Source: Macrolepiota albuminosa | Taxonomy: Eukaryota > Basidiomycota > Agaricomycetes > Agaricales > Agaricaceae | Assembly: GCA_027475525.1 (NCBI GenBank) | Contig: JAMWFC010000051.1 | Location: forward strand, 3,394,616-3,458,615 | Length of the DNA: 64,000 nt | Reading direction: 5' to 3' | Shown: positions 42,042 through 52,174 of the stretch, piece by piece | Position numbering within the stretch: the stretch's first letter is position 1 | How the letters are laid out: each line of letters begins with the position of its first letter | The notes under the pieces: generated by a model | Told to the model about the DNA's origin: nothing | What the model saw: the letters and a program-made list of their open reading frames with translations, nothing else | Database searches by the model: none | Made by a program: the position numbers and the translations under genes

Positions 42042-44290
42042 CTGTGGGGTCGTTCATTGGCGTGTTGGTTGGTAAATTCCGGGGGCTTAGCACGGGCGCC
42101 TTTTCATTGTCCTCTAGAGAACATTGGCACCGTTTGTTGGATTCCGGAATTGGGGTTGCTAATGGTTAGAGTTGTCTCATAGTCAGTAACGGTCTTGACA
42201 ACTGATTGCGCCAAGATGTCGAAGGGTCTGCTGAGTAGTAAATCGTATGCTGGGAATCGCAAAATGTGTATTTGAAGGTAAAAAGTAATGTTGCCAAGAG
42301 CACAAGGCACATTCTTAGCGAGACCTAGAGATCTGTCTACCATGCTATTAGCGCTTTGCATATTTAGTATAACTGTAGGGTCATAAATAAGGCCCAGATC
42401 GTTAGCAACTTCCGCTGCCATGGAAATAATTTGAGAACCGCTATCCACGATCGCCTCCACCTCGTGCTTGTTGTCTACAGTTAGCGTGACTGAGCGAATG
42501 ACATGTGATTCTTGGGTGACGATAAGGATTGCTGGGTCTTCTCCATATTCTACCAACCTAAGATAGGTTTCTACCAGGTCCACAGAGGTGGTGTTAGCGA
42601 CGGTGTCAGCAGGAGATTCATCAGTGTTAGGAGAGTCAATGGTAACAGAAAAACCAGGAAGCGCATCGTCAAGTTCATCGACCTTGGCAATGGCTGTTGC
42701 CAAGGGTCGTTGGGGAGTGACTGCAGTCTTGACTTGGTTGCGGACGTCTGGGGCAATACTACAAAGTTCTTCAACTGATAAAGTGATGGCGGTTTTCATG
42801 ATGCGGCTGAAGACATGGTTTGATTTTTCTATGTCAAATATTGGCGCAGTAGGTCGGTAAACACCTTTGGGACGCTTCTCAGGAGCGGCAAAATTTTGTT
42901 GTGCGGGAGCATGATATCAGTCAGGAATTCCTGAATAAGGGTGGAGAGGCGGCAAAGGTGGCTCAGGAGCAGCAGAGGACGAAGATGGTTCCGAAGTTGT
43001 AACTGGGGGTGCGGCAGGAGCAGGAGTTGGTAACTTGCTAGCGGGAGGCATTGGCTTATATCCTTTGAGAGGTTGTTTAGGCTGCTTAACTTCAACTCCA
43101 TCAAAAACCTGATTCTTAAGCAAATCCAATTCTTGCTGTAGCTTAGCAATTTGTTCTTCCCATGAGAAAGTAGGGTGGTCGCCAATGCTGTCGAAGTGTA
43201 AGACCTCGTGAATCATTTGCTGTTGAGTCGCCTGCTCAGGGTTGGGATTGGCGTTGCCGGAAAGCGTGCCAGTGATGATTTGCCCTGGATTGTGCCTATG
43301 CCATTCATCAACCCGCTCCTGAAAGGACTTCTTGTCCGGGTAGTTGGGGATGGTGGTGCCAGTGGTTAGGACTATCTTGCCATCGATAGCCCTTCAAATT
43401 CTTCCTTGCCGAATATAATTTTCTAGAGTCGTGCAGCATCCTCTGGTCATTGTATGGTCAATTTCCCCACAGAAGTGGCAAGGGCCAGACGTGGGTGTAT
43501 TAGCAGGTCAGTTAGCAGTGAGGTTGGTTGTGATCATGATTTCAATTCGAGTCATGGCAGAAGTGACAGCGGTGGTAATGGCAGCATTGAGCTCCTCTTT
43601 CTTAACGAAGTTGGTAGCAGGAGGCGGAATGGGAATAATACCATTGGTTCACTCAGGGGGTGGGCTTGTCCTAGCACGTTGTATACCAACGCCAGTGTCC
43701 GTTCCCTTGAGAACCCATTTACTGGCTTCAAAGACGTCGGCAACGTTATATGGCTCCTCTGGGTGATGGGCCTGCTAGACAATTTCTAGGCGACGAGCAA
43801 TACGAGTCCACAATGAAGTCGGGATGCCCTGTTAGAATAGGCGACGTTCCTCGTTGATATAGAGCTTGCCGTTCTGCACAAGCCATCTAGTGATTTTCTG
43901 GAATTTGCAGTAATAAGTAGAGAACGCGCCAAGCGAAGATGTGCCATTGTTGAATGATTCCTGTACTAATTTCTGCAACTCGTTTACCATGTATCAAGTA
44001 GCCTCTTCAGCGCCAGGGTACAACTGGATTACTGCCGTCTTCCAGCCTTCATATGAGGTGCCTTGGGCTGGAACTGGTGGTGCGGCAGGAACAAAGGTGG
44101 CAAACTCAGCAAGACCTGTCCATGTTTCTGCTGTGTCATATGACACATATCTTGCCGCGTATTCCTTCATCTGCATGTGGTTGGTAATTCCACAATCCCT
44201 GAATAAATATTCTAATTCCTTGAAATACTGAGAGAGCTCCCATGGCTTGGACTTGTCCCATTTCGGTGCCGAGAAGTGATTACGTGGCGG
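42014..44290 (-). pseudogene. gag-pro: A0 gag-protease, main part (decayed)
   Basis: It continues on the minus strand from MPPRNHFSAPKW at 44290, where element A6 split the gene; the first codons are at 55716-55689. Zinc knuckle and protease (VDSGSQIISMAAEV) are recognisable, but several stops interrupt the frame. The stop overlapping pol is at 42016-42014. Longest intact stretch: 42799-42104. Confidence 0.83.
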
Positions 44291-45237
44291 TGATAGGACC
44301 CTATACAGGTTAGGCGCATCAACGGCAGGCTCGGCACCGGCTCCAGAAACCTTGCCGCACTCGTTCCGAACTTAGCGCACGTGTTCTACCCATTTTAAGC
44401 CATTCCCGACGGCCGCGCACGGCAAGAAGCAGATCCGATCAATGATAGCGCCGACAGCAGCAGGAATGACAACTGACAGATGGCATCAGTCACTGACAAC
44501 AGCGCTTAGCGAGAAGCTTGATGATCTATCAAAAACTGACGGACAGCTTGGCGTTTGACCTTGGCGTCTGACATCGCTTAGCGCCTCGATTTGGCGCCTG
44601 ACACCGCTTAGGTGCTCTGACAGACAGAAGGGTGATGGAGTGATGGTTTAGCTTCGCGATCTGTCGCCTGGCGTCGCTAAGGCTCTTGAATGGGCGGTAG
44701 GGATCTGAAACCGTTGGAGCTACCCCTTTGAAATTTTCCAGTTTACCGCACTCTGGCGTCATTAGCCACTGGCGACGGCGAACTCATTGTAGTATAAAAG
44801 TACTTACCGACTTGTACATAGGACAAGAAACGAATAGACCAGAGTTTCCCCCTTTACTTCAGTCTCCCTTACGCTCAAGAGCTCATTTACGCTACGGTCG
44901 GCAACGTCAAACTCATCGGCAGTTGCAGACGTTTGCCAATACTCGACATACTCGCGCCTTGCAACTACGACAGGCATTATCGACGCTTAGATTTCGCTAA
45001 GCATATCGTGCTCTTGCCGCTCACATTGCCGTGTTCACTTACCGCATTTTCCTTAGGCGCTTTACCTTAGCGCTTGACACTTGCCGACCCCGTTACCGAC
45101 TTTTACCCTTTTTCACAGACGCGTTCTCTGGGACCTGCCCGGGACTCCTCATATTACTTTTAGCGCGCCCAACGCACACTCTTGGTACGGTAACACTTTT
45201 GTTACATTTGTTACTGACCAAACTTTGGGCGTCATCA
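44291..45237 (+). repeat. A6 5' LTR
   Basis: 947 bp from TGATAGGACCC to GGCGTCATCA, with TATAAAAG at 44793-44800. The small divergence from the 3' LTR suggests a somewhat older insertion than A2 or B. Confidence 0.93.
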
Positions 45238-45240
45238 AAT

Positions 45241-45258
45241 TGGAGCCCACCGCGAGGG
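45241..45258 (+). other. Primer binding site of A6
   Basis: TGGAGCCCACCGCGAGGG, 3 nt after the LTR end, as in the other A copies and B. The 362-nt leader up to the gag ATG is open in the gag frame from 45267 but lacks an ATG. Confidence 0.7.
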
Positions 45259-45620
45259 TTCTCTAGGGCAGAATTCCGCCAGAAACCCGTCTCCAGCGTA
45301 GGCGCCGCCTGCTAGACCAGTCGGCAGAAGGCATAGCTCCTTCCCACCCATCAACCCCACAACCACCTGGTGCCTTACCGGGTCTTTCTCTAGCCCAGGA
45401 ACTACAGAACGCCACTGTAGACGCTTTTCCTGATCTCTTCCCGCATTCCCTCGATTATAGTGCCGACGACCCCTTAGCGTCGCCCTTTGCCTTACCGCAA
45501 TCAGTCACTCCCATCACTCCTTTAACACCGCTTTCTCAATTCGCCATTTCTCTTACCCCGTCGCCAATCTCTAGAATCCCTTCCCCACTACCGCTAACCG
45601 AACTCGTTACCACCGTCGCC

Positions 45621-48007
45621 ATGGAACAACAAGTCCAACGCATGCCGCCACGCAACCACTTCTCGGCACCAAAATGGGACGAGACCAAGCCACGGGAGCT
45701 CTCCCAGTATTTTAAGGAGTTGGAGTATTTATTCAGGGATTGTAACATTACCGACCACACGCAGATGAAGGAGTATGCGGCAAGATACGTGTCATATGAC
45801 ACGGCAGAGACGTGGACAGGTCTTACCGAGTTTGCCGCCTTTGTTCCTGCCGCCCCGCCAGCTCCAGCTCAAGGCGCTTCATACGAGGACTGGAAGACGG
45901 CAGTAATCCAGCTGTACCCTGGCGCAGAGGAGGCTACCCGATACACGGTAAACGAGCTCCAGAAACTAGTACAGGAATCATTCGACAGTGGCACATCATC
46001 TCTTGGCGCGTTCTCTACGTATTACCGCGAGTTCCAGAAAATCGCTAGGTGGCTTCTGCAGAACGGCAAGCTCTATATTAACGAGGAACGTCGCCTATTT
46101 CAGCAAGGCATCCCGACGTCTCTGTGGACTCGTATTGCTCGTCGCCTAGAGATAGTTCATCAGGCCCATCACCCTGACGAGCCCTATAACGTTGCCGACG
46201 TCTTTGAAGCCGGTAAATGGGTTCTCAAGGGAACGGACACTGGCGTTGGACTGCAACGCGCTAGGACGAGCCCACCACCTGAGCGAACTAACGGTATCAT
46301 TCCCATCCCGCCTCCTGTTGCCGACTTCGTTAAGAAAGAAGAACTCAATGCTGCTATTACCGCGGCTGTTGCTTCCGCTATGACGCGTATTGAAACCATG
46401 ATCACCACCAACCTCACTAACCGACCCGCTAACGTACCCGCGCCTGGCCCTTGCCACTTCTGTGGGGAAATTGGCCACACCATGACTAGAGGACGCTGCG
46501 CGACTTTAGAGAACTACATTCGGCAAGGGAGAATTCGACGGGCTATCGACGGCAAGATAGTCCTCACCACTGGCGCCATCATTCCCAACTACCCAGACAA
46601 GAAGTCCTTCCAGGAGCGAGTTGATGAGTGGCATAGGCGCAACCCAGGACAGATCGTTACCGGCACGCTTTCCGGCAACGCTAACCCCGACCCTGACCAG
46701 GCAACTCAGCAGCAAATGATCCACAAGGTCTTACACTTCGACAGCGTTGGCGACCGCCCTACCTTCTCGCGGGAAGAGCGAATCGCTAAGCTGCAACAGG
46801 AGTTGGATTCGCTTAAGAATCAGGTTTTTGATGGGGTTGAAGTTAAGCAGCCTAAACAGCCTCTTAAAGGATATAAGCCGATGCCTCCCGCTAGCAAATT
46901 ACCGACGCCTGCTCCTGCCGCACCGCCTGCTACTGCCCCTGCTGCCACTCCAGAACCATCGTCGTCCGCTACCGCTCCCGAACCGCCTTTGCCGCCTCTC
47001 CATCCCTATTCAGGGATTCCCGACCGTTATCACGCTCCCGCACAACGAAACTTTGCCGCTCCCGAGAAACGTCCTGAGGGTGGCTACCGACCTACCGCGC
47101 CAATTTTCGACATAGAGAAATCTAACCACGTTTTTAACCGTATCATGAAAACCGCCGTCACCTTGTCAGTAGAAGAACTTTGTAGTATTGCTCCCGACGT
47201 CCGCAACCAGGTCAAGACAGCAGTTACTCCTCGACGACCCTTGGCGACAGCTGTTGCCGAGGTTGATGAACTCGATGATGCGCTTCCTGGTTTCTCTGTT
47301 ACCATCGACTCTCCCGACACCGATGAACCTCTTGCCGACTCCATCGCTAACGCCACCTCTGTGGACCCAGTGGAGACCTACCTTAGGTCTGTGGACCATG
47401 GAGAGGACCCCGCCATCCTTACCGTCGCTCAAGAATCGCACGCTATTCGCTCAGTAGCGCTAACCGTAGACAACAAGCACGAGGTAGAGGCAATCGTGGA
47501 TAGCGGGTCTCAAATCATTTCTATGGCAGCTGAAGTCGCTAACGATCTAGGCCTTATTTACGACCCTACCGTTATACTAAACATGCAGAGCGCTAACGGT
47601 ACGGTAGACAGATCCCTCGGCCTCGCCAAGAATGTGCCATGCACCCTTGGCGACATCACCTTTTATCTTCAGATACACATTTTGACAGATCCCTCGGCCT
47701 CGCCAAGAATGTGCCATGCACCCTTGGCGACATCACCTTTTATCTTCAGATACACATTTTGCGATCACCAGCATACGACTTACTACTCGGCAGACCCTTC
47801 GACGTCTTGGCGCGATCAGTCGTCAAGACAGTTACCGACGAGGAAACGACCCTCACAATTAGCGACCCTAATTCCGGAATCCGACGAACGGTGCCAACGT
47901 TCCCTAGGGGACAACGAAAAGGCGCCCTCGCTAAGCCACCGGAGTTTACTGACCAGCACGCCAACGAACGACCCCATAGGTGTTTTCACAAACCATCGAG
48001 GAGGTGA
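45621..48007 (+). CDS. gag-pro: A6 gag-protease polyprotein (769 aa after removing one 77-nt copy)
   Basis: It begins MEQQVQRMPPRNHF. A capsid-like N-terminal half is followed by the zinc knuckle at about residues 278-293 (CHFCGEIGHTMTRGRC, CX2CX4HX6C), a Pro/Ala-rich linker and a retropepsin-like domain with the DSG triad near residue 627. A 77-nt duplication at 47607 shifts the frame; without it the gene is exactly 770 codons including the stop TGA at 48005-48007. Pol follows in the -1 frame with an overlap of about 28 nt. The ATG was chosen because it opens the region conserved with B, but an upstream no-ATG extension is also conserved. Confidence 0.93.
47607..47760 (+). repeat. 77-nt tandem duplication (A6 protease)
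   Basis: GACAGATCCCTCGGCCTCGC at 47607 recurs at 47684, period 77. It is the only such duplication in A6, and removing one copy restores the gag-pro frame exactly. Confidence 0.93.
47980..48007 (+). promoter_or_regulatory. Candidate -1 frameshift region of A6
   Basis: The pol frame opens after a TAG at 47977-47979 and the gag frame closes at 48007, so a shift must occur in this 28-nt window. TGT TTT C offers a -1 slip on TTT. B shares the sequence. Confidence 0.5.
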
Positions 48008-51000
48008 TTGGCGACGATCACGGAGATGTGGCGCTAACACTGGAATATGACCATTCAACTGGTCTTGTAAATATTATATCTACCGCTTGTCTTGACGATG
48101 AAGTTTTGCTTTCCTCTACCGCTACCGACGCCGAGACTTCCCAGAAAAATCAAAACATTACCGACTCCTCTCTTGCCTACTTGTACCTTACCACTTCTGA
48201 ATCATTTCAAAATATTGCGTCTACCGATACGTATCTCACTACCCTTCCCGGAGCCTCGTCTCCTGCCGTTCTTGGACTTGCCGCTCCTCAGGCTACAGTT
48301 CCCCTTTCCACCTCTGTTTATAACCAGGCTAACGCTCCTAAAAGGAAAGGGGTTCAAGTTAAAAAGAAATATAAGCCAGTTGCGCTTAAAACAAAACCCG
48401 TCGCTACGCACTCTCCCGAGACTTTTAGAATCGAGCGCCAGATCATTGGCGACCCTCTTGCCGACATGCCGGCCTTATCACCGAATCCGCCACCCTTTCA
48501 GCCCACAGGACGTTTTACCGAGGAACGCCAGCAGCAGTTCGCCAAGGAGCACGACACAGGATTTTTGACCAAAGATGAGTTGAACGTCCTTACCGATCTT
48601 GTCGCTAAGCAAGACAAAGCCTTTGCTTGGGAGGACTCGGAACACGGCAGCCTCCGCACAGATTTCTTCCCGCCTGTCGTAATCCCGACCATCCCTCACA
48701 TACCGTGGACTGAGCACAACCGACCGTTACTGCCTGGGATCGAAGCCGAGGTCTGCCAGATTATTAGGACCAAGATACAGGCTGGCGTCTACGAACCCTC
48801 CAATAGTTCTTACCGCTCCCGTTGGTTCTGTGTCCTCAAAAAGAACGGCAATCTACGCATAGTCCACAGTCTTGAACCACTGAATAGAGTCACCATACGA
48901 CACTCTGGCGTACCGCCTTTCCCTGATCACGTTGCCGAGTCCTTTGCCGGGCGCATTTGTGGCGCCACCCTTGACCTCTATGTTGGCTACGACGAACGCT
49001 TAATCCACCCTTCTTCCCGCGACCTCACTACGTTTCAAACTCTGTTTGGCGCACTCCGCCTAGTTACCTTGCCGATGGGCTGGACAAACTCAGTCCCCAT
49101 ATTCCATGACGACATCACTTTCATCCTCCAACCCGAGATACCGCATAACGTCCTTAGCTTCATCGACGACGTTGGCGTCAAAGGCCCCAAAGACTGGCGA
49201 CTCGTAAACGGCTTACCGGCAACCCATCCCGAGAACCCCAATATTCGCTTAGCGCTATGGGACTTTTTCCAGTTGCTCAACCGAGTTCTCCAACGTATGA
49301 AGTATAGCGGTGGGACTTTTAGCGGCCACAAACTCCTCCTATGCGCGCCAAGGTTCAAAATACTTGGTCACATCTGCACTCCCGACGGACGCGTTCCCGA
49401 CGAATCTCGCTTAGCACTCTTGGAGCGCTGGGGTCCTTGCCGCGACTTATCTGAAGTTCGCGCCTTTCTTGGTACCGTTGGCGTTCTCAGGATATTCGTC
49501 AAGAACTTTGCCCATTGCGCACATGCCCTTAACCGACTCACCCGCGCCAACGAGCCCTTCGAATTTGGGCCAGACCAGGTTACCGCACAACGAGACTTAG
49601 TAAAAGCTCTACAAGACGCCAAACCCCTAGTCCCCATCAATTATACCTCTGCCGACCCTGTTATCTTGGCGGTGGATACCTCGTACATTGCCGTTGGCTA
49701 CTTCCTGTGCCAGTGCCTTAGCGACAATCGGAAACAGCAACGCTACAACCGCTTTGGGTCCATCACGCTAAACGACCGGGAATCTCGCTACAGTCAGCCT
49801 AAGCTAGAGCTCTATGGGCTTTTCAAAACCTTCCGGTCGCTAAAGATGTATTTGATTGGCGTGCGCAACCTTATTGTTGAAGTCGACGCTAGGTACATCA
49901 AAGGCATGCTGCAGAATCCCAACATCCAGCCATCCGCTAGCATGAACCGGTGGGTAGTCGCCATCCTCATGTTTCACTTTGAGTTGGTACACGTCAAGAG
50001 CTCTTTCCACGGACCAGATGGACTTTCTAGGCGACCACAGCAGCCTGGCGACCCGGCAGTGGACCCACAGGCTGATAGCAATTTCGAGGACTGGATCGAC
50101 CGACTACATGGTTTCGTGCACCTCATTCAACAGCCAATTCCCTTACTACGACGGCAACAGCCTGCCAGCATCCTTCTACATCCCATCGTCCCTTACCGCC
50201 CCGAGACCTTTAGCGCACCCCTCACATTCTACACGGCAAGCATCCTTGGACAAGACTTGCCTCCCGTAAAAATCGTACAGGAACCCCAGTCGCTAAGAGA
50301 AGACAGCAAAAACCTGACCTACGATGCCGTTCCCCGATCCGCCAAGGCAAAGGCGGAAGACAGTCGCCTGTTAATAGTTGAACAATGGCTACAAGACCTT
50401 AAGCGACCCACAGACCTTACCGACGAACAATACGCTACTTTTATCCGATATGCTACCCATTTCTTCTTTACCGACAACAGACTTTGGCGACGAAATCGAG
50501 ATGGCGCTCACAAGCTGATCATCAAGCCAGAAGGTTGCTTACGAGTCTTGCGCGCTATGCATGACGAGCTAGGTCATAGAGGTCTGTACGCTACCCGAGC
50601 TTCTCTGCTAGAACGATTCTGGTGGCCACAAGCTAGTGCCGACATCGCCTGGTACATCAGGACTTGCCACCTCTGCCAAATTCAACAAACACGCCAAGTA
50701 CTCATACCGCCAACCGTTGCAACGCCAGCTCCCCTCTTCAGCAAAATCTACGTCGACACCATGCATATGCCCAAATCTGGTCGCTATAAGTACATCATTC
50801 AAGGTCGTTGCTCGCTAATCCACTGGCCTGAGTTTCGCATGCTTCAAAGAGAAAATACCGAGGCGGTCGCCAAGTGGCTATTTGAAGACGTCATCTGCCG
50901 GTGGGGAGCGCTAAGAGAAATCGTCACGGATAACGGTGCGCCCATCATCAAAGCGCTAACTTACCTCGCCAAGAAATACAATATTCACCACATTCGAGTA

Positions 51001-51729
51001 TCTGGCTACAACAAGCGCGCCAATGGCCTGGTAGAGAGACCACACTTTGACGTTCGGCAAGCGCTCTTTAAGGCAGTTGATGGCGACGAGTCTTGTTGGA
51101 GTGAGGCAACGTATTCAGTGTTCTGGTCAGAGAGGGTTACCATTCGTAAGCGCATGGGTTGCTCTCCCTATTACACGGCTACTGGCACCCATCCTTTACT
51201 CCCTGCTGACATCATAGAAGCGACCTACCTTCAGCCAGCACCCAACAGCATCTTAGCGACTACCGACCTGATCGCCAGACGAGCCATAGACCTCCAACGA
51301 AGGAAAGAAGATTTAGAGCGACTCCACGAGGTAGTCTTTAGCGCCCGTCGCCAAACAGCTCTACGATTCGAGACCGAGCATAGCGCTACCATTAAAGATT
51401 ACAACTTCCCGAGGGGCGCGCTAGTGCTCATGCGCAACTCCAAAATCGAAACTTCATACAACAAGAAAATGCGCCCGCGCTATCTAGGACCTTTGGTAGT
51501 TATCTCTCGTAACCGTGGAGGCGCTTACGTGCTCTGTGAATTAGATGGTTCAGTACTGCATCGACCGGTTGCCGCTTTTCGCCTATTGCCATACCTCGCC
51601 AGAGAACACATTGACTTGCCGCTTGAAGCGCTAGATATCGACACCGCCAAGCTTAGGGAACTTGAAGAAACAGAATTACTGGACGATGATGACTTACCGA
51701 CTCTAGTTGAAGAAGAAGAACCAGATTAG
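47980..51729 (+). CDS. pol: A6 pol: RT, RNase H, integrase (1249 codons)
   Basis: Single open frame expressed from the -1 register. RT: TLDLYVGYDE with Asp at about residue 332, LPMGWTNS, and FIDD at about 394-397. RNase H Asp near 566 (ILAVDTSYIAVG). Integrase zinc domain HDELGH (from residue 861) to CHLC (896-899); core Asp 926, Asp 984 and Glu 1019, giving a D-X34-E spacing. A C-terminal domain with RPRYLGPLVVISRNRGGAYV ends in an acidic tail (LLDDDDLPTLVEEEEPD). No chromodomain. All catalytic residues are present, so an active enzyme is plausible. Confidence 0.95.
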   Translation: MFSQTIEEVIGDDHGDVALTLEYDHSTGLVNIISTACLDDEVLLSSTATDAETSQKNQNITDSSLAYLYLTTSESFQNIASTDTYLTTLPGASSPAVLGLAAPQATVPLSTSVYNQANAPKRKGVQVKKKYKPVALKTKPVATHSPETFRIERQIIGDPLADMPALSPNPPPFQPTGRFTEERQQQFAKEHDTGFLTKDELNVLTDLVAKQDKAFAWEDSEHGSLRTDFFPPVVIPTIPHIPWTEHNRPLLPGIEAEVCQIIRTKIQAGVYEPSNSSYRSRWFCVLKKNGNLRIVHSLEPLNRVTIRHSGVPPFPDHVAESFAGRICGATLDLYVGYDERLIHPSSRDLTTFQTLFGALRLVTLPMGWTNSVPIFHDDITFILQPEIPHNVLSFIDDVGVKGPKDWRLVNGLPATHPENPNIRLALWDFFQLLNRVLQRMKYSGGTFSGHKLLLCAPRFKILGHICTPDGRVPDESRLALLERWGPCRDLSEVRAFLGTVGVLRIFVKNFAHCAHALNRLTRANEPFEFGPDQVTAQRDLVKALQDAKPLVPINYTSADPVILAVDTSYIAVGYFLCQCLSDNRKQQRYNRFGSITLNDRESRYSQPKLELYGLFKTFRSLKMYLIGVRNLIVEVDARYIKGMLQNPNIQPSASMNRWVVAILMFHFELVHVKSSFHGPDGLSRRPQQPGDPAVDPQADSNFEDWIDRLHGFVHLIQQPIPLLRRQQPASILLHPIVPYRPETFSAPLTFYTASILGQDLPPVKIVQEPQSLREDSKNLTYDAVPRSAKAKAEDSRLLIVEQWLQDLKRPTDLTDEQYATFIRYATHFFFTDNRLWRRNRDGAHKLIIKPEGCLRVLRAMHDELGHRGLYATRASLLERFWWPQASADIAWYIRTCHLCQIQQTRQVLIPPTVATPAPLFSKIYVDTMHMPKSGRYKYIIQGRCSLIHWPEFRMLQRENTEAVAKWLFEDVICRWGALREIVTDNGAPIIKALTYLAKKYNIHHIRVSGYNKRANGLVERPHFDVRQALFKAVDGDESCWSEATYSVFWSERVTIRKRMGCSPYYTATGTHPLLPADIIEATYLQPAPNSILATTDLIARRAIDLQRRKEDLERLHEVVFSARRQTALRFETEHSATIKDYNFPRGALVLMRNSKIETSYNKKMRPRYLGPLVVISRNRGGAYVLCELDGSVLHRPVAAFRLLPYLAREHIDLPLEALDIDTAKLRELEETELLDDDDLPTLVEEEEPD

Positions 51730-51888
51730 AAAAGACTATATATTGATAAGCTCTTTCTTTCTATTACTTACCTTACTTATCTTTCTTGCCGATACTTACT
51801 GTACTATATTCCACAGACAATTCCTTACGTAGTTAAGCCGCAGCGCTAGCGTGTCGCCAACGCTTAGCGCCCTGCGCAACTCTCGCCA

Positions 51889-51926
51889 AGGGTTTTTTGC
51901 TATGATGATCTACTGAGTGTTTCCCT
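51889..51926 (-). other. Conserved noncoding motif (A6 copy)
   Basis: GGGTTTTTTGCT, then ATGATGATCTACTGAG and TGTTTCCC, in the 445-nt convergent spacer between pol and the antisense gene. The spacer also holds a run of about 18 A at 52099-52117, and I see no gene in it. Confidence 0.65.
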
Positions 51927-52174
51927 TTTCCTCAAAATTTGTCTAAGTCCCTCACCTACTTCTCCTCTTGCTGGCACTTACTTTAACAAATGCTTGCCGC
52001 TCGTCTTCCCGTTACCTTACTTAACTTACCCTGTGATGGTTCGCTAACTCAGACTAGACTTAATTCCTCCACGCGGTAGGGAACAGCAAAAATATATCAA
52101 AAAAAAAAAAAAAAAAACGGGGCGCCAACAAAATATGTACGAAAAGAAAACGGCCTATCTACGCTAAGGTCCGT

